Assembly (NCBI GenBank): GCA_910585135.1
Contig: CAJUEB010000047.1
Location: 1-13,194 of the forward strand
Source of the DNA: an uncultured Eubacteriales bacterium
Lineage (GTDB): Bacteria; Bacillota; Clostridia; Peptostreptococcales; Anaerovoracaceae
Reading direction: 5' to 3'
DNA: 13,194 nucleotides
The notes beneath the pieces were generated by a model. That model ran no database searches and was not told the DNA's origin. It saw nothing but the letters and a program-made list of their open reading frames with translations. This document shows positions 1 to 7,636 of the stretch, piece after piece. Numbering within the stretch: the first letter of the stretch is position 1; each line of letters starts with the position of its first letter. Made by a program: the position numbers and the translations under genes.

Positions 1-78
1 TAGTTGATTAGAAAGATCGGCCGTATTTCTATATGTTTCGGTAAACGGCGCAAATAGATGTCCTTGAGGAAGTGTTGC

Positions 79-107
79 TTTACAGTAATTAAAAAATCTC
101 GTATTTA
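79..107 (+). promoter_or_regulatory. Candidate sigma-A promoter of the SRPBCC-like gene
   Basis: TTTACA at 79-84 and TATTTA at 102-107 are separated by 17 nt. This places a start near 114, about 54 nt before the ATG at 168. The -10 box is a weak match (TATTTA against TATAAT), so this is only a plausible promoter. The 5' end of the window before it (1-78) has stops in all forward frames and no recognisable gene end. Confidence 0.35.
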
Positions 108-167
108 GACAGATCCTGGCGTTCCGCAAATGCTTAAAATAAATGAAACCTAAAAAGGAGAGAGAAG

Positions 168-656
168 ATGAAATTTAAACATGAACAGACATTTCCATTT
201 ACAATGGATACCGCATGGAAAGCATTATATAAGCCGAGCAGCCTTGATGTTTCACCAGGAAGCGAAGTGACAGTTATCTCTGATGTAGAATGGACGGCTC
301 AAACCATAGGCTCTAATGAGAAAGTGCTGACAACGACACATTACACAGCAACATTCGATGATGAAGAAAAGCGGGTTACGATTGAAGGAATCAGCGATAC
401 GAAAAAAGGGCATGATTTTATTTACTTGATATTGGAAGAGGTTTCTCCCGAGGAATCAAAGTTTATTATCGAAGTGGAAATTAACACAGGCATTCATTTC
501 ATTGCTAAGGCCGTTGGTGCTTTATTATCAAAACCAATGGAACAAATTATGTGCAAGCATATCTATCAAAATTTTGAAGCATTATGTACAGGAAAAGAAA
601 CAAAACGGATGAGTAAGGAAGAATTGGACGCTCATGCAAAGGATGCCTTTTCTTGA
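168..656 (+). CDS. SRPBCC/START-like small protein (DUF2505-like)
   Basis: This is a 162-residue soluble protein with no signal peptide or membrane segment. Its layout fits the SRPBCC (START/Bet v1-like) fold. It opens with an N-terminal strand (FKHEQTFPF, 3-11) and a short helix (DTAWKAL). Alternating beta strands follow through the middle (TTTHYTATFDDEEKRVTIEG, KFIIEVEI). A long C-terminal helix at about 112-141 (ending in IYQNFEALC) would close a hydrophobic pocket. Proteins of this fold bind lipids or other hydrophobic ligands; the DUF2505 subgroup has no assigned role. The ATG is supported by AAGGAG at 155-160, 7 nt upstream. The gene stands alone with its own candidate promoter and a terminator. 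It looks more AT-rich than the operons that follow. The fold assignment is by pattern only; the ligand is unknown. Confidence 0.75.
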   Translation: MKFKHEQTFPFTMDTAWKALYKPSSLDVSPGSEVTVISDVEWTAQTIGSNEKVLTTTHYTATFDDEEKRVTIEGISDTKKGHDFIYLILEEVSPEESKFIIEVEINTGIHFIAKAVGALLSKPMEQIMCKHIYQNFEALCTGKETKRMSKEELDAHAKDAFS

Positions 657-691
657 TTTTATGCAAAGAAATATAAAGCGATACTGTGAAG

Positions 692-741
692 AAACGCCAA
701 TCAGCAATCAGCATAATACTGTCGGCGTTTTTCTGTTTTTT
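692..741 (+). terminator. Rho-independent terminator after the SRPBCC-like gene
   Basis: AAACGCC (692-698) pairs with GGCGTTT (724-730). An inner CAG/CTG pairing tightens the loop. The stem runs into a T-rich tail (five T at 728-732, then CTG and six T). It lies about 35 nt after the stop of the preceding gene and closes that transcription unit. Confidence 0.7.
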
Positions 742-912
742 GGTTTGTATGTAAGGCTGCGTCAGTTGTTGAATGGCAGCAAGCGTCTATGGATATTTTC
801 AAAACGGGTGTGATGGTTTGTCGTTTCCTGCGGGATTATTAGAGCGAATTTTTTATTGGCGATTAAGGTGTTGTAGGAATTTAATTGATGGGGCTATGCC
901 ACGATCGAACTG
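742..912. other. Intergenic stretch with nothing recognised
   Basis: Together with the terminator before it and the promoter after it, this makes up the 345-nt gap between the first two genes. I see no open frame with a ribosome binding site, no tRNA-like fold and no repeat here. Confidence 0.5.
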
Positions 913-941
913 TATACAAATCAAAGCGGTTTATGTATAAT
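913..941 (+). promoter_or_regulatory. Sigma-A promoter of the two-gene TPR operon
   Basis: A perfect TATAAT at 936-941 follows TATACA (913-918) with 17 nt between them. The -35 lies inside the 8-bp palindrome TGTATACA (911-918). TGTATA recurs at 934-939, overlapping the -10, so a repressor site is possible but unproven. The inferred start near 948 leaves a leader of about 55 nt before the ATG at 1002. Confidence 0.6.
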
Positions 942-1001
942 GAAATCAAACAATGTGCAGAGCTTCCGCGATAGGGTGACAGAGCAGAAAGGAGAAACAC
1001 G

Positions 1002-1622
1002 ATGGGTATTTTTGGCGGGAAGAAGAAGGAGTCTTTTGATTGTAACAAAACAGCGCAGTATTTTGAACGAAACCGAAAACCGGGAAAAGATGCTTTTTTG
1101 AAATGCCCGGAATGGCTCGAACCGGAATACGATGAACTGGGAGGGTATGCGCAAGTGCCAGACCAGCTTTTCCTCCTCTATGATCCATTGCTGCAAAGGC
1201 GGTTTTATAGGGAGGGAAAAGTAGCACTGGGCGCATTGGTGCAGGCAAATGAGCTGCTGTTCAAAAAAGGCAGGAACGATTGCCCTGCTAATTACATTTA
1301 CACAACAGATCCGTATTACTGGGAAAACCCTGCGCTTTTGATAGGACTGGCGCATGCGCTTTTCGAGACGAAAGGAGAGCAAGGGTATCATCCCAGCATC
1401 CAGCGGTTGGCAGATATTTTAGAGGATGAAGTAGAACGGGTATTTTCGTACAAGCTACCAAGAGATGTGACAGAAGGACGCGATGTGTACTTTACAACCG
1501 TGATCGTGCAGAGAGACCATTTGCCGTATAAACGGATCATCGGGAAACAGTATCCATTGCTGGTTTTGGAGGAAAACCAGCCGGATGCCATGATTTTACC
1601 GCATTGGTACTGGCAGGGTTAA
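1002..1622 (+). CDS. Hypothetical protein, first gene of the TPR operon
   Basis: This is a 206-residue cytoplasmic protein that I do not recognise. It starts MGIFGGKKK, a Gly/Lys-rich head, and has no signal peptide or membrane segment. The rest is a compact alpha/beta-looking domain rich in Tyr, Trp and Phe. It includes a central segment around CPANYIYTTDPYYWENPALL (about 90-109) and a C-terminal strand region ending in HWYWQG. No catalytic or metal-binding motif stands out. The ATG is set by AAAGGAG at 989-995. The gene is followed 15 nt later by the large TPR protein, so the two are almost certainly co-transcribed and may act as partners. The pairing and the aromatic-rich surface suggest a binding protein rather than an enzyme, but that is a guess. 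Confidence 0.8.
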   Translation: MGIFGGKKKESFDCNKTAQYFERNRKPGKDAFLKCPEWLEPEYDELGGYAQVPDQLFLLYDPLLQRRFYREGKVALGALVQANELLFKKGRNDCPANYIYTTDPYYWENPALLIGLAHALFETKGEQGYHPSIQRLADILEDEVERVFSYKLPRDVTEGRDVYFTTVIVQRDHLPYKRIIGKQYPLLVLEENQPDAMILPHWYWQG

Positions 1623-1637
1623 GGAAGGAGGCTTTTG

Positions 1638-4556
1638 ATGGGAACGAATGGAGGCGTGACGGCTGTCCGCTATGCGATGGAGTGGGAAGATCACTTATTC
1701 GAGGTTTATGCGGATTTTGGGCGTAGAAATAATATTAATGAATGGATCTATTTTTTCCGCAGACCTGAATTTGCGATTCCCGAAACACATGACAAAATCG
1801 CTACGTGTATTTTGCAGTATATGATCCAGCATGGGAATATCTCACAAGATGTCGTAAAGTGCATCGAAAGCACTTTCCATTATGCAGAAAAGCGGGAAAT
1901 GTACGAGAAGATTGTCGGTTATGAAGGCATGGAAACGTACGTAAGGTATCTATTGTCGCTCAAGGAATTTCCGCCTTTTGACTTGTTCGGGGAATATGAA
2001 GCGGAGAAGCAATATGACTTGTTCATCGACCAGTTCCGGGAAATCTATTTCACTTTTGAAGCAGAAGATGCGGAGCAGTATCGGGAAAAGCTGGATGAAT
2101 TGAAACAACTGAATATTTATCATCCGTACCTTGCTTTTTTGGACAGTGAATATTACTTGTTGTGTGGTGCTTGGCAATCTGCCGTCCGCAAACTGAAAGG
2201 ACTGGAGGATGGCTACCACAAATTTGTGAGCCTGGGATTTTTGTTTGCGGGGATAGGAGACCATGATATTGCTGAGGAATGCTTCGAAAAGGCGATGCAG
2301 GAACGTGAAACAAACTTAGATCCTGCGTTGGTAGTTGGCTATATTATGAGCAAGTGGAAGAACAATAAGGAGGGCGAGGCATTATTGACGGCAAACCGGC
2401 TGGCAGAAGAGGGATATGAGCCTGTCGTACTTCCCGTGAAGCAGGTGTTTTTGGATGAACTAGGCTCGCTGATTCTTGAGAAATCCAAGGAACAGGAACT
2501 GACGGAAGGGGAATTGCTGATCCTGAAAGAATGGTATAAATTATATGGAAAATACGATCTTGTTGCAGAGCTGGGGAAGGTAAGCTGGCAGAAGGGCTTT
2601 ACGGATGAAAGTTGGACGGTGGATACAGCAGAGGCCTATTTTGAGCTGGGGCGCAATGACGAGGTACAGCGGATCATCGATATGGTCTACGGCGGCCGGA
2701 AAAAGCTGACGTCGGCAGGTCGAAACAAGATTAGGGAAATCAAGGGAAGGCTTTTGTTTGACATGGGTCGCGTAGAGGATGCTTATGATATTCTGGAAAG
2801 CTTATGCAAACGTCCGGAAAGCACGATGAAGCAGCAGTTCCATTTGGCGAAGATGTACCTTACGACAAGAAAAACCAAACCGGCGATGGATATCCTGCGC
2901 CATCTTCGTTATGCGGCTGCTAATAACTATTTCTATACATATGAGCTGGCTCGGTGTTTTATGCAGGTGGAAGACTGGGAAACGGCGCACATCCTTTTCA
3001 AACAGGTGTTTTCAGAAATCCCACAACTGGAGCGGGTTGCGTTTTATATGGTGCAGTGTGCAATCGATTTAGGTGTGGTGAAGCAGGCGGAAGAGGAATT
3101 ACAAATGGCGACGCAGCATCTTTCCACATACGAACGGCGGTATTTGGAGGGACAGGTTCTTGAGCTGCAAGAAAAATATAAAGCCGCCTTGGACGTATAC
3201 AAAAACCTTGTGATGGAATACCGCCCGCAGCTTTTTCCCGCGCAGCTTCTGCATGACTCCTATGTGCGATATTTTTTGATGCAGGAAGAGACCGGCGGAA
3301 AGGTTGGTCCGATGCTAAAGGAGCTGAAAACGGTTCTGGAGAAGTTTCCTGATGCGGTCTCTCTGTGGCTATATCGTGCGGCTTTCCATGAACAAACCGG
3401 GACGGAGGAGGAGAGCATAGAGCATTGCTGCCAGATGGCGTTAAAGGCAGATCCTTTTAATCAGGATGCGATGCTCCGGCTGGCTTCTATTTATGCTGAC
3501 AGGGAAGATTGGAAGCGGATTTGGGAACTCAGTAATAAGATGATTTGTTTCATGGAGCTTGAGACGGGTTATTTATTGCGAGCGCAGAGCGGATATTGCT
3601 TAGGTAACACAGAGCAATGTGCGAGCGATCTGGAAAAATTCCTCCAGCTTGGCGGGGATGAGAACCAGGCACGGGAGGTGCAGGCGGTCTTCGCTATGGA
3701 AATGGGACTGTATGAAGAAGCGTTAGCGTATTATGAAGAAAAGCTGGAACATCGGGATGTATCGGAAGTCCCTTGTTATGATGATTTGGCGGTCTGCCTC
3801 TGCAAGCTGGGACGGTTTGAGGAGGCATCGGATCTTCTGGATACGGTCTGTGAAGGCAGCAAATACCGGACGTTTCATGTATTGCTTTACCGAATTCAAC
3901 TGTATATGGGAGACTTTTCGAGTGCGCGCGCGACTTTGAAACGATATCAAAAAATGTTTAAAATCAACCGTGTGCTTGATGATGATTATTCATGTATGTC
4001 GGCGCAGCTTTTAATGGAAGCTGGGAAACTGTTGCAAGCGCAGAATATAGCGAGTTCGATCGCCTCGCTGGATGGCGAATGCCTTTGCGGTATGCTGGAA
4101 GTGATTCATATGAATTTTGGAAAGGCCATAAAGGTTTTTCGAAAACTGGTGCAGAAGCAGCCGGAGGAGATCGATTATTATTCGTGGCTGGCATTTGCCT
4201 TATATTTTAATGGCGCACAGCTTGAGGCATCTTCCGTCGCCAGGCAAGGGCTTTCTGTGTTTGGGAATCTGTATGGGAACATTGCGGATGTGAAACGGGC
4301 GGATCGGCTGTGCCAGTATGCGTTTTTAAAGACGCTGTGCGGGGAGCGGGAAGAAGCTGGGGCGGTTTTTGAGCGGGCATTGTCTGCTGTGACTTGCCCG
4401 GAATATGTTTGTACGGAGTGCTATGAAGCGCATTATGGATTGGGAATCTATCATCTATGCAATGGAAACAGGCAGGATGCAGGCGTGGAATTTGACAATG
4501 CGCTGCGCATCAAGCCAGCGAACCTGCTTTGCAAAAAAATGCGTGAAATGGTGTAG
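1638..4556 (+). CDS. Large tetratricopeptide-repeat protein
   Basis: The product is about 972 residues, nearly all alpha-helical, with no signal peptide or transmembrane segment. Degenerate TPR-type helix pairs run from about residue 195 to the C-terminus. Clear examples are FLFAGIGDHDIAEECFEKAM (about 200-219), the unit around NYFYTYELARCFMQVEDWETA, MEMGLYEEALAYYEEKL, LAVCLCKLGRFEEASDLL, and the last repeat containing YGLGIYHLCNGNRQDAGVEF and ALRIKPAN. TPR arrays are protein-protein scaffolds. No enzymatic domain is fused. The first 150 residues are less repeat-like and may be a distinct helical domain. I place the start at the ATG at 1638: AAGGAAGGAGG at 1621-1631 is 6 nt upstream. The in-frame TTG one codon earlier would be less favourable. 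It shares an operon with the preceding unknown gene. No terminator is visible between it and the promoter at 4575, so some read-through into the FIST operon is possible. Confidence 0.85.
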   Translation: MGTNGGVTAVRYAMEWEDHLFEVYADFGRRNNINEWIYFFRRPEFAIPETHDKIATCILQYMIQHGNISQDVVKCIESTFHYAEKREMYEKIVGYEGMETYVRYLLSLKEFPPFDLFGEYEAEKQYDLFIDQFREIYFTFEAEDAEQYREKLDELKQLNIYHPYLAFLDSEYYLLCGAWQSAVRKLKGLEDGYHKFVSLGFLFAGIGDHDIAEECFEKAMQERETNLDPALVVGYIMSKWKNNKEGEALLTANRLAEEGYEPVVLPVKQVFLDELGSLILEKSKEQELTEGELLILKEWYKLYGKYDLVAELGKVSWQKGFTDESWTVDTAEAYFELGRNDEVQRIIDMVYGGRKKLTSAGRNKIREIKGRLLFDMGRVEDAYDILESLCKRPESTMKQQFHLAKMYLTTRKTKPAMDILRHLRYAAANNYFYTYELARCFMQVEDWETAHILFKQVFSEIPQLERVAFYMVQCAIDLGVVKQAEEELQMATQHLSTYERRYLEGQVLELQEKYKAALDVYKNLVMEYRPQLFPAQLLHDSYVRYFLMQEETGGKVGPMLKELKTVLEKFPDAVSLWLYRAAFHEQTGTEEESIEHCCQMALKADPFNQDAMLRLASIYADREDWKRIWELSNKMICFMELETGYLLRAQSGYCLGNTEQCASDLEKFLQLGGDENQAREVQAVFAMEMGLYEEALAYYEEKLEHRDVSEVPCYDDLAVCLCKLGRFEEASDLLDTVCEGSKYRTFHVLLYRIQLYMGDFSSARATLKRYQKMFKINRVLDDDYSCMSAQLLMEAGKLLQAQNIASSIASLDGECLCGMLEVIHMNFGKAIKVFRKLVQKQPEEIDYYSWLAFALYFNGAQLEASSVARQGLSVFGNLYGNIADVKRADRLCQYAFLKTLCGEREEAGAVFERALSAVTCPEYVCTECYEAHYGLGIYHLCNGNRQDAGVEFDNALRIKPANLLCKKMREMV

Positions 4557-4574
4557 GATTTGGGCAAAAATAGA

Positions 4575-4604
4575 TTGACGTATTATTTAGAAGTGCCATA
4601 TAAT
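4575..4604 (+). promoter_or_regulatory. Sigma-A promoter of the FIST-chemotaxis operon
   Basis: TTGACG (4575-4580) and TATAAT (4599-4604) are separated by 18 nt, one mismatch from consensus overall. It lies 19 nt after the stop of the TPR gene. The inferred start near 4611 leaves about 59 nt before the preferred ATG at 4670. It does not resemble the motility sigma (SigD/FliA) consensus, so the operon appears to be under housekeeping control. Confidence 0.75.
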
Positions 4605-4669
4605 GGATATAACTTATGTTTTGCATGAAGCAGTTTGAACGATACCAAAATGAAGGAGCGGACTACAGA

Positions 4670-5725
4670 ATGAAACAGTTTTTTGGAATGAGCCAACAGG
4701 GAAATTTGGAAGAAGCGGTTCGCGGATTAAATAACCCGCAGTTGATCATGCTGTTTTCGAATAATGATCAGTTTGAAACGCATGTAAACGAGCTGGAGCG
4801 GCTTTATCCTGAAGTACCCAGCATTGGCTGCATCGGCATGAGTTATGATACGAGAGTTGTTGAAAAGGGCGTTGGCGTGGTCGCCTTTTCTGACGGCGTC
4901 AGCGTAGCGGCGGGCGTGTTGGAGCAGGTATCCGTTATGCCGGTAAAATACATCAAGCGCCTGGAAGATGACGTGAATTACATAAATGGTACGCATGACA
5001 ATACGATCTGTATTGACTTATGCGCTGGGAATGATGCCTGTGTGCTTACTACTATTCATTCCGTATTGAAGCACAGGAATATTTCGTTGGTGGGCGGAAC
5101 TGGTGATGCGGGAAAGGTCTCTGCGAATGGAAGGGTTTATGAAGATGCGGTTGCTTATGCGCTGGTTAAGAACCAGACGGGAAGGGTGAAAGCATACAAA
5201 GAAAACATTTACCATCAGATGGGAGATTATCGTTTTATCGCATCTAAGACAGATAAAGCGAATTATGTCATCGGTGCTTTGAACGAACGCCCTGCGAAGC
5301 AGGTTTACCAGGATATTTTACACGTGACGGAAGAGGAGATTACGACGCAGACGTTTAAAAATCCATTTGGCAAGCTGAATGGAGACGATGTTTGCATTGT
5401 TTCCATCAAGGAAGTAAAAGGCAATGCCCTGACTTGTTTCCGGCAGATAAATGATTCAGATGTGTTGGCGCTTTTGGAACTGGGCGATTATAAGGAAACC
5501 GTTAAGAATACGATCCGTATGATAAAACAGGAGTTTCCACGGGTTTCGGCAGTATTCTCCGTCAACTGTTTGTTCCGGTATTTGTTGTTTACCCAGAATC
5601 ATTATATGCAGGAATATTTGAACGAAATGCACTTGCTAGGGTCGCATGCGGGCTTTGTCGGGTATGGAGAACATTATAATAACCGATTCGTCAACCAGTC
5701 GATGACATGTGTCGTATTTGAGTAA
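4670..5725 (+). CDS. FIST-domain sensory protein
   Basis: This is a stand-alone FIST protein of 351 residues, cytoplasmic, with no membrane segment. FIST_N spans roughly residues 20-190, with the characteristic SIGCIGMSYD (51-60) and VGGTGDAG (141-148) motifs. FIST_C spans roughly 200-345 and ends in the diagnostic HAGFVGYGEHYN (326-337). FIST domains were described as small-ligand sensors attached to kinases, cyclases and chemotaxis receptors; the NosP subgroup binds heme and nitric oxide. His182, His311, His321, His326 and His335 are present, but I cannot tell whether any ligates heme. An upstream in-frame ATG at 4616 would add 18 residues. I prefer 4670 because GAAGGAG lies at 4652-4658 and FIST homology begins there. 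It is followed 17 nt later by a soluble chemotaxis receptor, implying that FIST supplies the ligand-binding half of a split receptor. Confidence 0.9.
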   Translation: MKQFFGMSQQGNLEEAVRGLNNPQLIMLFSNNDQFETHVNELERLYPEVPSIGCIGMSYDTRVVEKGVGVVAFSDGVSVAAGVLEQVSVMPVKYIKRLEDDVNYINGTHDNTICIDLCAGNDACVLTTIHSVLKHRNISLVGGTGDAGKVSANGRVYEDAVAYALVKNQTGRVKAYKENIYHQMGDYRFIASKTDKANYVIGALNERPAKQVYQDILHVTEEEITTQTFKNPFGKLNGDDVCIVSIKEVKGNALTCFRQINDSDVLALLELGDYKETVKNTIRMIKQEFPRVSAVFSVNCLFRYLLFTQNHYMQEYLNEMHLLGSHAGFVGYGEHYNNRFVNQSMTCVVFE

Positions 5726-5742
5726 AGGAAGGGATGTTCGTA

Positions 5743-6690
5743 ATGTTTTGGAAGAAAGGCAAACAGGAAACGCAAGAAATTCGTGAACAGGAAAGCAGCC
5801 TGGATCCAGTGCTGCACGTGATGGATAGCTTAAAGGATTATCATTCGGAGCTTGTCCAGAAGGAAGTGGATTCCTTGAACGAATTGAGCAATATAAACAG
5901 TTCTTTTGGTGCGATCCTTACGGAGGCGGAGAATTTCCAAGCAAAACTTCAGGATTTTGACCAGAATTTTGCAAGCATCGAACAAGTGTCAGAGGAATTC
6001 ACGACCGTTAGAGATGTAATCTCCCAGTCGGTGGCTCATGCGCAGGATGGCGTAGAGGATCTGAAAACCAGCTCGATGCAGGTGGAATCCTTTTTCAGCG
6101 AGATGGGCAGCACATTTGAAAATTTGCAGCAGGCTGTAGAAAAAATCAAAGTGTGTACAAGAAGCATCGTGTCGATTGCGGAACAAACGAATATCCTTGC
6201 GATCAATGCTTCTATTGAGGCGGCGCGGGCTGGAGAGCAGGGCAAAGGCTTTGCGGTGGTAGCTGTGGAGGTGAAAAACCTCGCAGATAAGATCAAGGAT
6301 CTGACTGGCGAAGTGGATGCGGGCATTCAAGACGTAGAGCAGGGTACGGAACAGCTAAACGGCAGCATTAGCTCTTCCCAGCAGGCGCTGGAGAAAAGCC
6401 TCGTCAAAGTAAATGAGACTTATGAAATGTTTGATGAAATCACAAAGTCAGCGGAGGGAGCATCGACCGTACATACGGAAATATCCAAAGTGATCGATGA
6501 TTCTCAGGCTGCCTTGGAACAATTATGCGGTTTCTTCGAACAATTAAGGAATGGTTATCAGGAGGTGATCGACCATATCAATCGGGCAGATGCGCTGGGA
6601 ACGACAAAGAGCACGATGTTTGAAGATATTGATAATATGATGTCCCAAATTCCGCCGATTATCAAGGAGTACGCTTCTAAAAAGGAGTGA
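5743..6690 (+). CDS. Soluble methyl-accepting chemotaxis protein
   Basis: The product has 315 residues, with no transmembrane segment, no HAMP domain and no periplasmic sensor. The N-terminal 75 or so residues are charged and helical. A long antiparallel coiled-coil signalling hairpin follows from about 80 to 285. Its tip is the conserved kinase-control region (EQTNILAINASIEAARAGEQ, about 147-166, then GKGFAVVAVEVKNLA). The usual ADEV is AVEV here. This tip binds CheW and CheA. There is no C-terminal pentapeptide tether for CheR/CheB. The ATG at 5743 (MFWKKGKQ) is preferred over the in-frame ATG at 5734, because GGAAGGG at 5727-5733 sits 9 nt before the former but touches the latter. The operon partner is the FIST protein; with no input domain of its own, this receptor probably takes its signal from it. 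The N-terminal coiled coil is the likely docking surface (inference). Confidence 0.9.
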   Translation: MFWKKGKQETQEIREQESSLDPVLHVMDSLKDYHSELVQKEVDSLNELSNINSSFGAILTEAENFQAKLQDFDQNFASIEQVSEEFTTVRDVISQSVAHAQDGVEDLKTSSMQVESFFSEMGSTFENLQQAVEKIKVCTRSIVSIAEQTNILAINASIEAARAGEQGKGFAVVAVEVKNLADKIKDLTGEVDAGIQDVEQGTEQLNGSISSSQQALEKSLVKVNETYEMFDEITKSAEGASTVHTEISKVIDDSQAALEQLCGFFEQLRNGYQEVIDHINRADALGTTKSTMFEDIDNMMSQIPPIIKEYASKKE

Positions 6691-6783
6691 GGGAAAGAAC
6701 GTGCCGGCTCGTGCCGCCGGATTTGCAGGTTCGTGCGAAGAGGCGTTAGCCCAAGAGCAGGGCATATCATATGAAATAATTTG

Positions 6784-6827
6784 ATCCTTTTTCGGAAAGA
6801 AACGTCCGGGAAAGGATTTTTTTTTTT
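6784..6827 (+). terminator. Strong rho-independent terminator of the FIST-chemotaxis operon
   Basis: The arms at 6784-6796 and 6805-6817 form a 13-bp stem with two G-U pairs and an 8-nt loop. The stem is followed by an uninterrupted run of 11 T (6817-6827). It lies 93 nt after the chemotaxis gene and cleanly closes that operon. Confidence 0.9.
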
Positions 6828-6896
6828 GCAGGAAATGCGTCACGCAGCGGTTCGGTTTTACTTTTCATGATGCGTTAAATCGTTATAATAGAAGCT

Positions 6897-6923
6897 TTCG
6901 CCGGATTTTGGAAACCGGGCGAA
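6897..6923. repeat. Inverted repeat abutting the -35 box of the vsr promoter
   Basis: TTCGCC (6897-6902) pairs with GGCGAA (6918-6923). Inside it GG (6903-6904) pairs with CC (6915-6916), leaving one bulged G and a 10-nt loop. The right arm ends exactly where TTGACA begins. There is no T tract, so it is not a terminator; an operator or a DNA-bound regulator site is the better guess. Confidence 0.45.
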
Positions 6924-6952
6924 TTGACAACCTGCATGGCTGATTTTATAAT
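6924..6952 (+). promoter_or_regulatory. Perfect-consensus sigma-A promoter upstream of the vsr-like gene
   Basis: TTGACA (6924-6929), a 17-nt spacer and TATAAT (6947-6952) match both hexamers and the optimal spacing exactly. The start would fall near 6959, giving a leader of about 110 nt before the ATG at 7069. The leader contains a 23-codon frame from an ATG at 6964 without a good ribosome binding site. The Vsr frame is also open back to 6944 but has no credible start there. A second TATAAT at 6884-6889 lacks a recognisable -35. Confidence 0.8.
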
Positions 6953-7068
6953 ATACGCAGAGAAATGACGATCGCAACTTTGCCTTATTTGACCAGCGGG
7001 GCATTCGTGATAAGCTGGGGGATGCGGATTCTGTAAGAAACAGCATCTTCTATTTAAAAGGAAACGAA

Positions 7069-7494
7069 ATGGATTGCCTAAAACCAGAGCAACGAAAAAA
7101 GAATATGCAGCGCATTAAATCAAAGGATACCAGTATTGAAGTCATTCTGCGAAAAGCGTTATGGAAAAAGGGTTATCGCTATCGAAAGAATTATGATAAG
7201 CTGCCGGGCAGCCCAGACATCGCTTTAACAAAATATAAAATTGCCGTGTTTTGCGATAGCGAATTTTTTCATGGAAAGGATTGGCATCTCTTAAAAACGC
7301 GTTTAAAAAAGGGCAGCAACAGCCAATACTGGATCAAAAAAATCCGCAGGAATAAAGAACGTGATGAAGAGGTCAATGAGGATTTATCCTTTGATGGGTG
7401 GACGGTGATTCGGTTCTGGGGCGATGATATCAAAAAGCATACCGACGAATGTGTACGAATTATCGAAACTGTGATTGCGGATCAAAACCGATGA
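7069..7494 (+). CDS. vsr: Vsr-like very short patch repair endonuclease
   Basis: This 141-residue protein is of the usual family length. Vsr nicks DNA 5' of the T in T:G mismatches left by deamination of 5-methylcytosine, starting short-patch repair. Family hallmarks are KNMQRIKSKDTSIE (11-24), LPGSPDIA with the catalytic Asp50 (E. coli Asp51), FFHGKDW with His68 (E. coli His69), the NKERDEE segment with Asp99 (E. coli Asp97), and the GWTVIRFWGDDI end (110-121). The E. coli zinc-site cysteines are not kept: Cys66 aligns with Glu65 and Cys117 with an Asp near 119. E. coli Thr63 and His64 align with Cys62 and Asp63. This variant is familiar among Firmicutes sequences. AAAGGA at 7056-7061 sets the ATG. 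Vsr genes normally sit beside a cytosine-5 methyltransferase, but none is present in this window, so the gene is an orphan here. Confidence 0.85.
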   Translation: MDCLKPEQRKKNMQRIKSKDTSIEVILRKALWKKGYRYRKNYDKLPGSPDIALTKYKIAVFCDSEFFHGKDWHLLKTRLKKGSNSQYWIKKIRRNKERDEEVNEDLSFDGWTVIRFWGDDIKKHTDECVRIIETVIADQNR

Positions 7495-7636
7495 GGAAAA
7501 AGTGCGCGAGAAGGATGATACAGGACTTTTGTGTTAAGAAAATGATATATGGCATATGACAGAAGGAATGAGCTATTATGCCGTATCGTCACGCTCCGTT
7601 TTCCCCATCGTGTCTTTTTCTGTATTGTCTTCAATG

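Noticed and set aside
921..1391. 156-codon minus-strand frame opposite the first gene of the TPR operon
   Set aside because: It lies antisense to a gene with a clear promoter, ribosome binding site and operon partner. It has no motif and no start signal.
6701..6784. 27-codon GTG-started frame between the chemotaxis gene and its terminator
   Set aside because: The ribosome binding site is at poor distance, the product matches nothing known, and the stop coincides with the terminator stem. A chance frame is likelier.
6944..7068. Open in-frame extension upstream of the Vsr start (ends ...VRNSIFYLKGNE)
   Set aside because: There is no credible start codon in it, it overlaps the consensus -10 box, and the ATG at 7069 has a well-placed AAAGGA.
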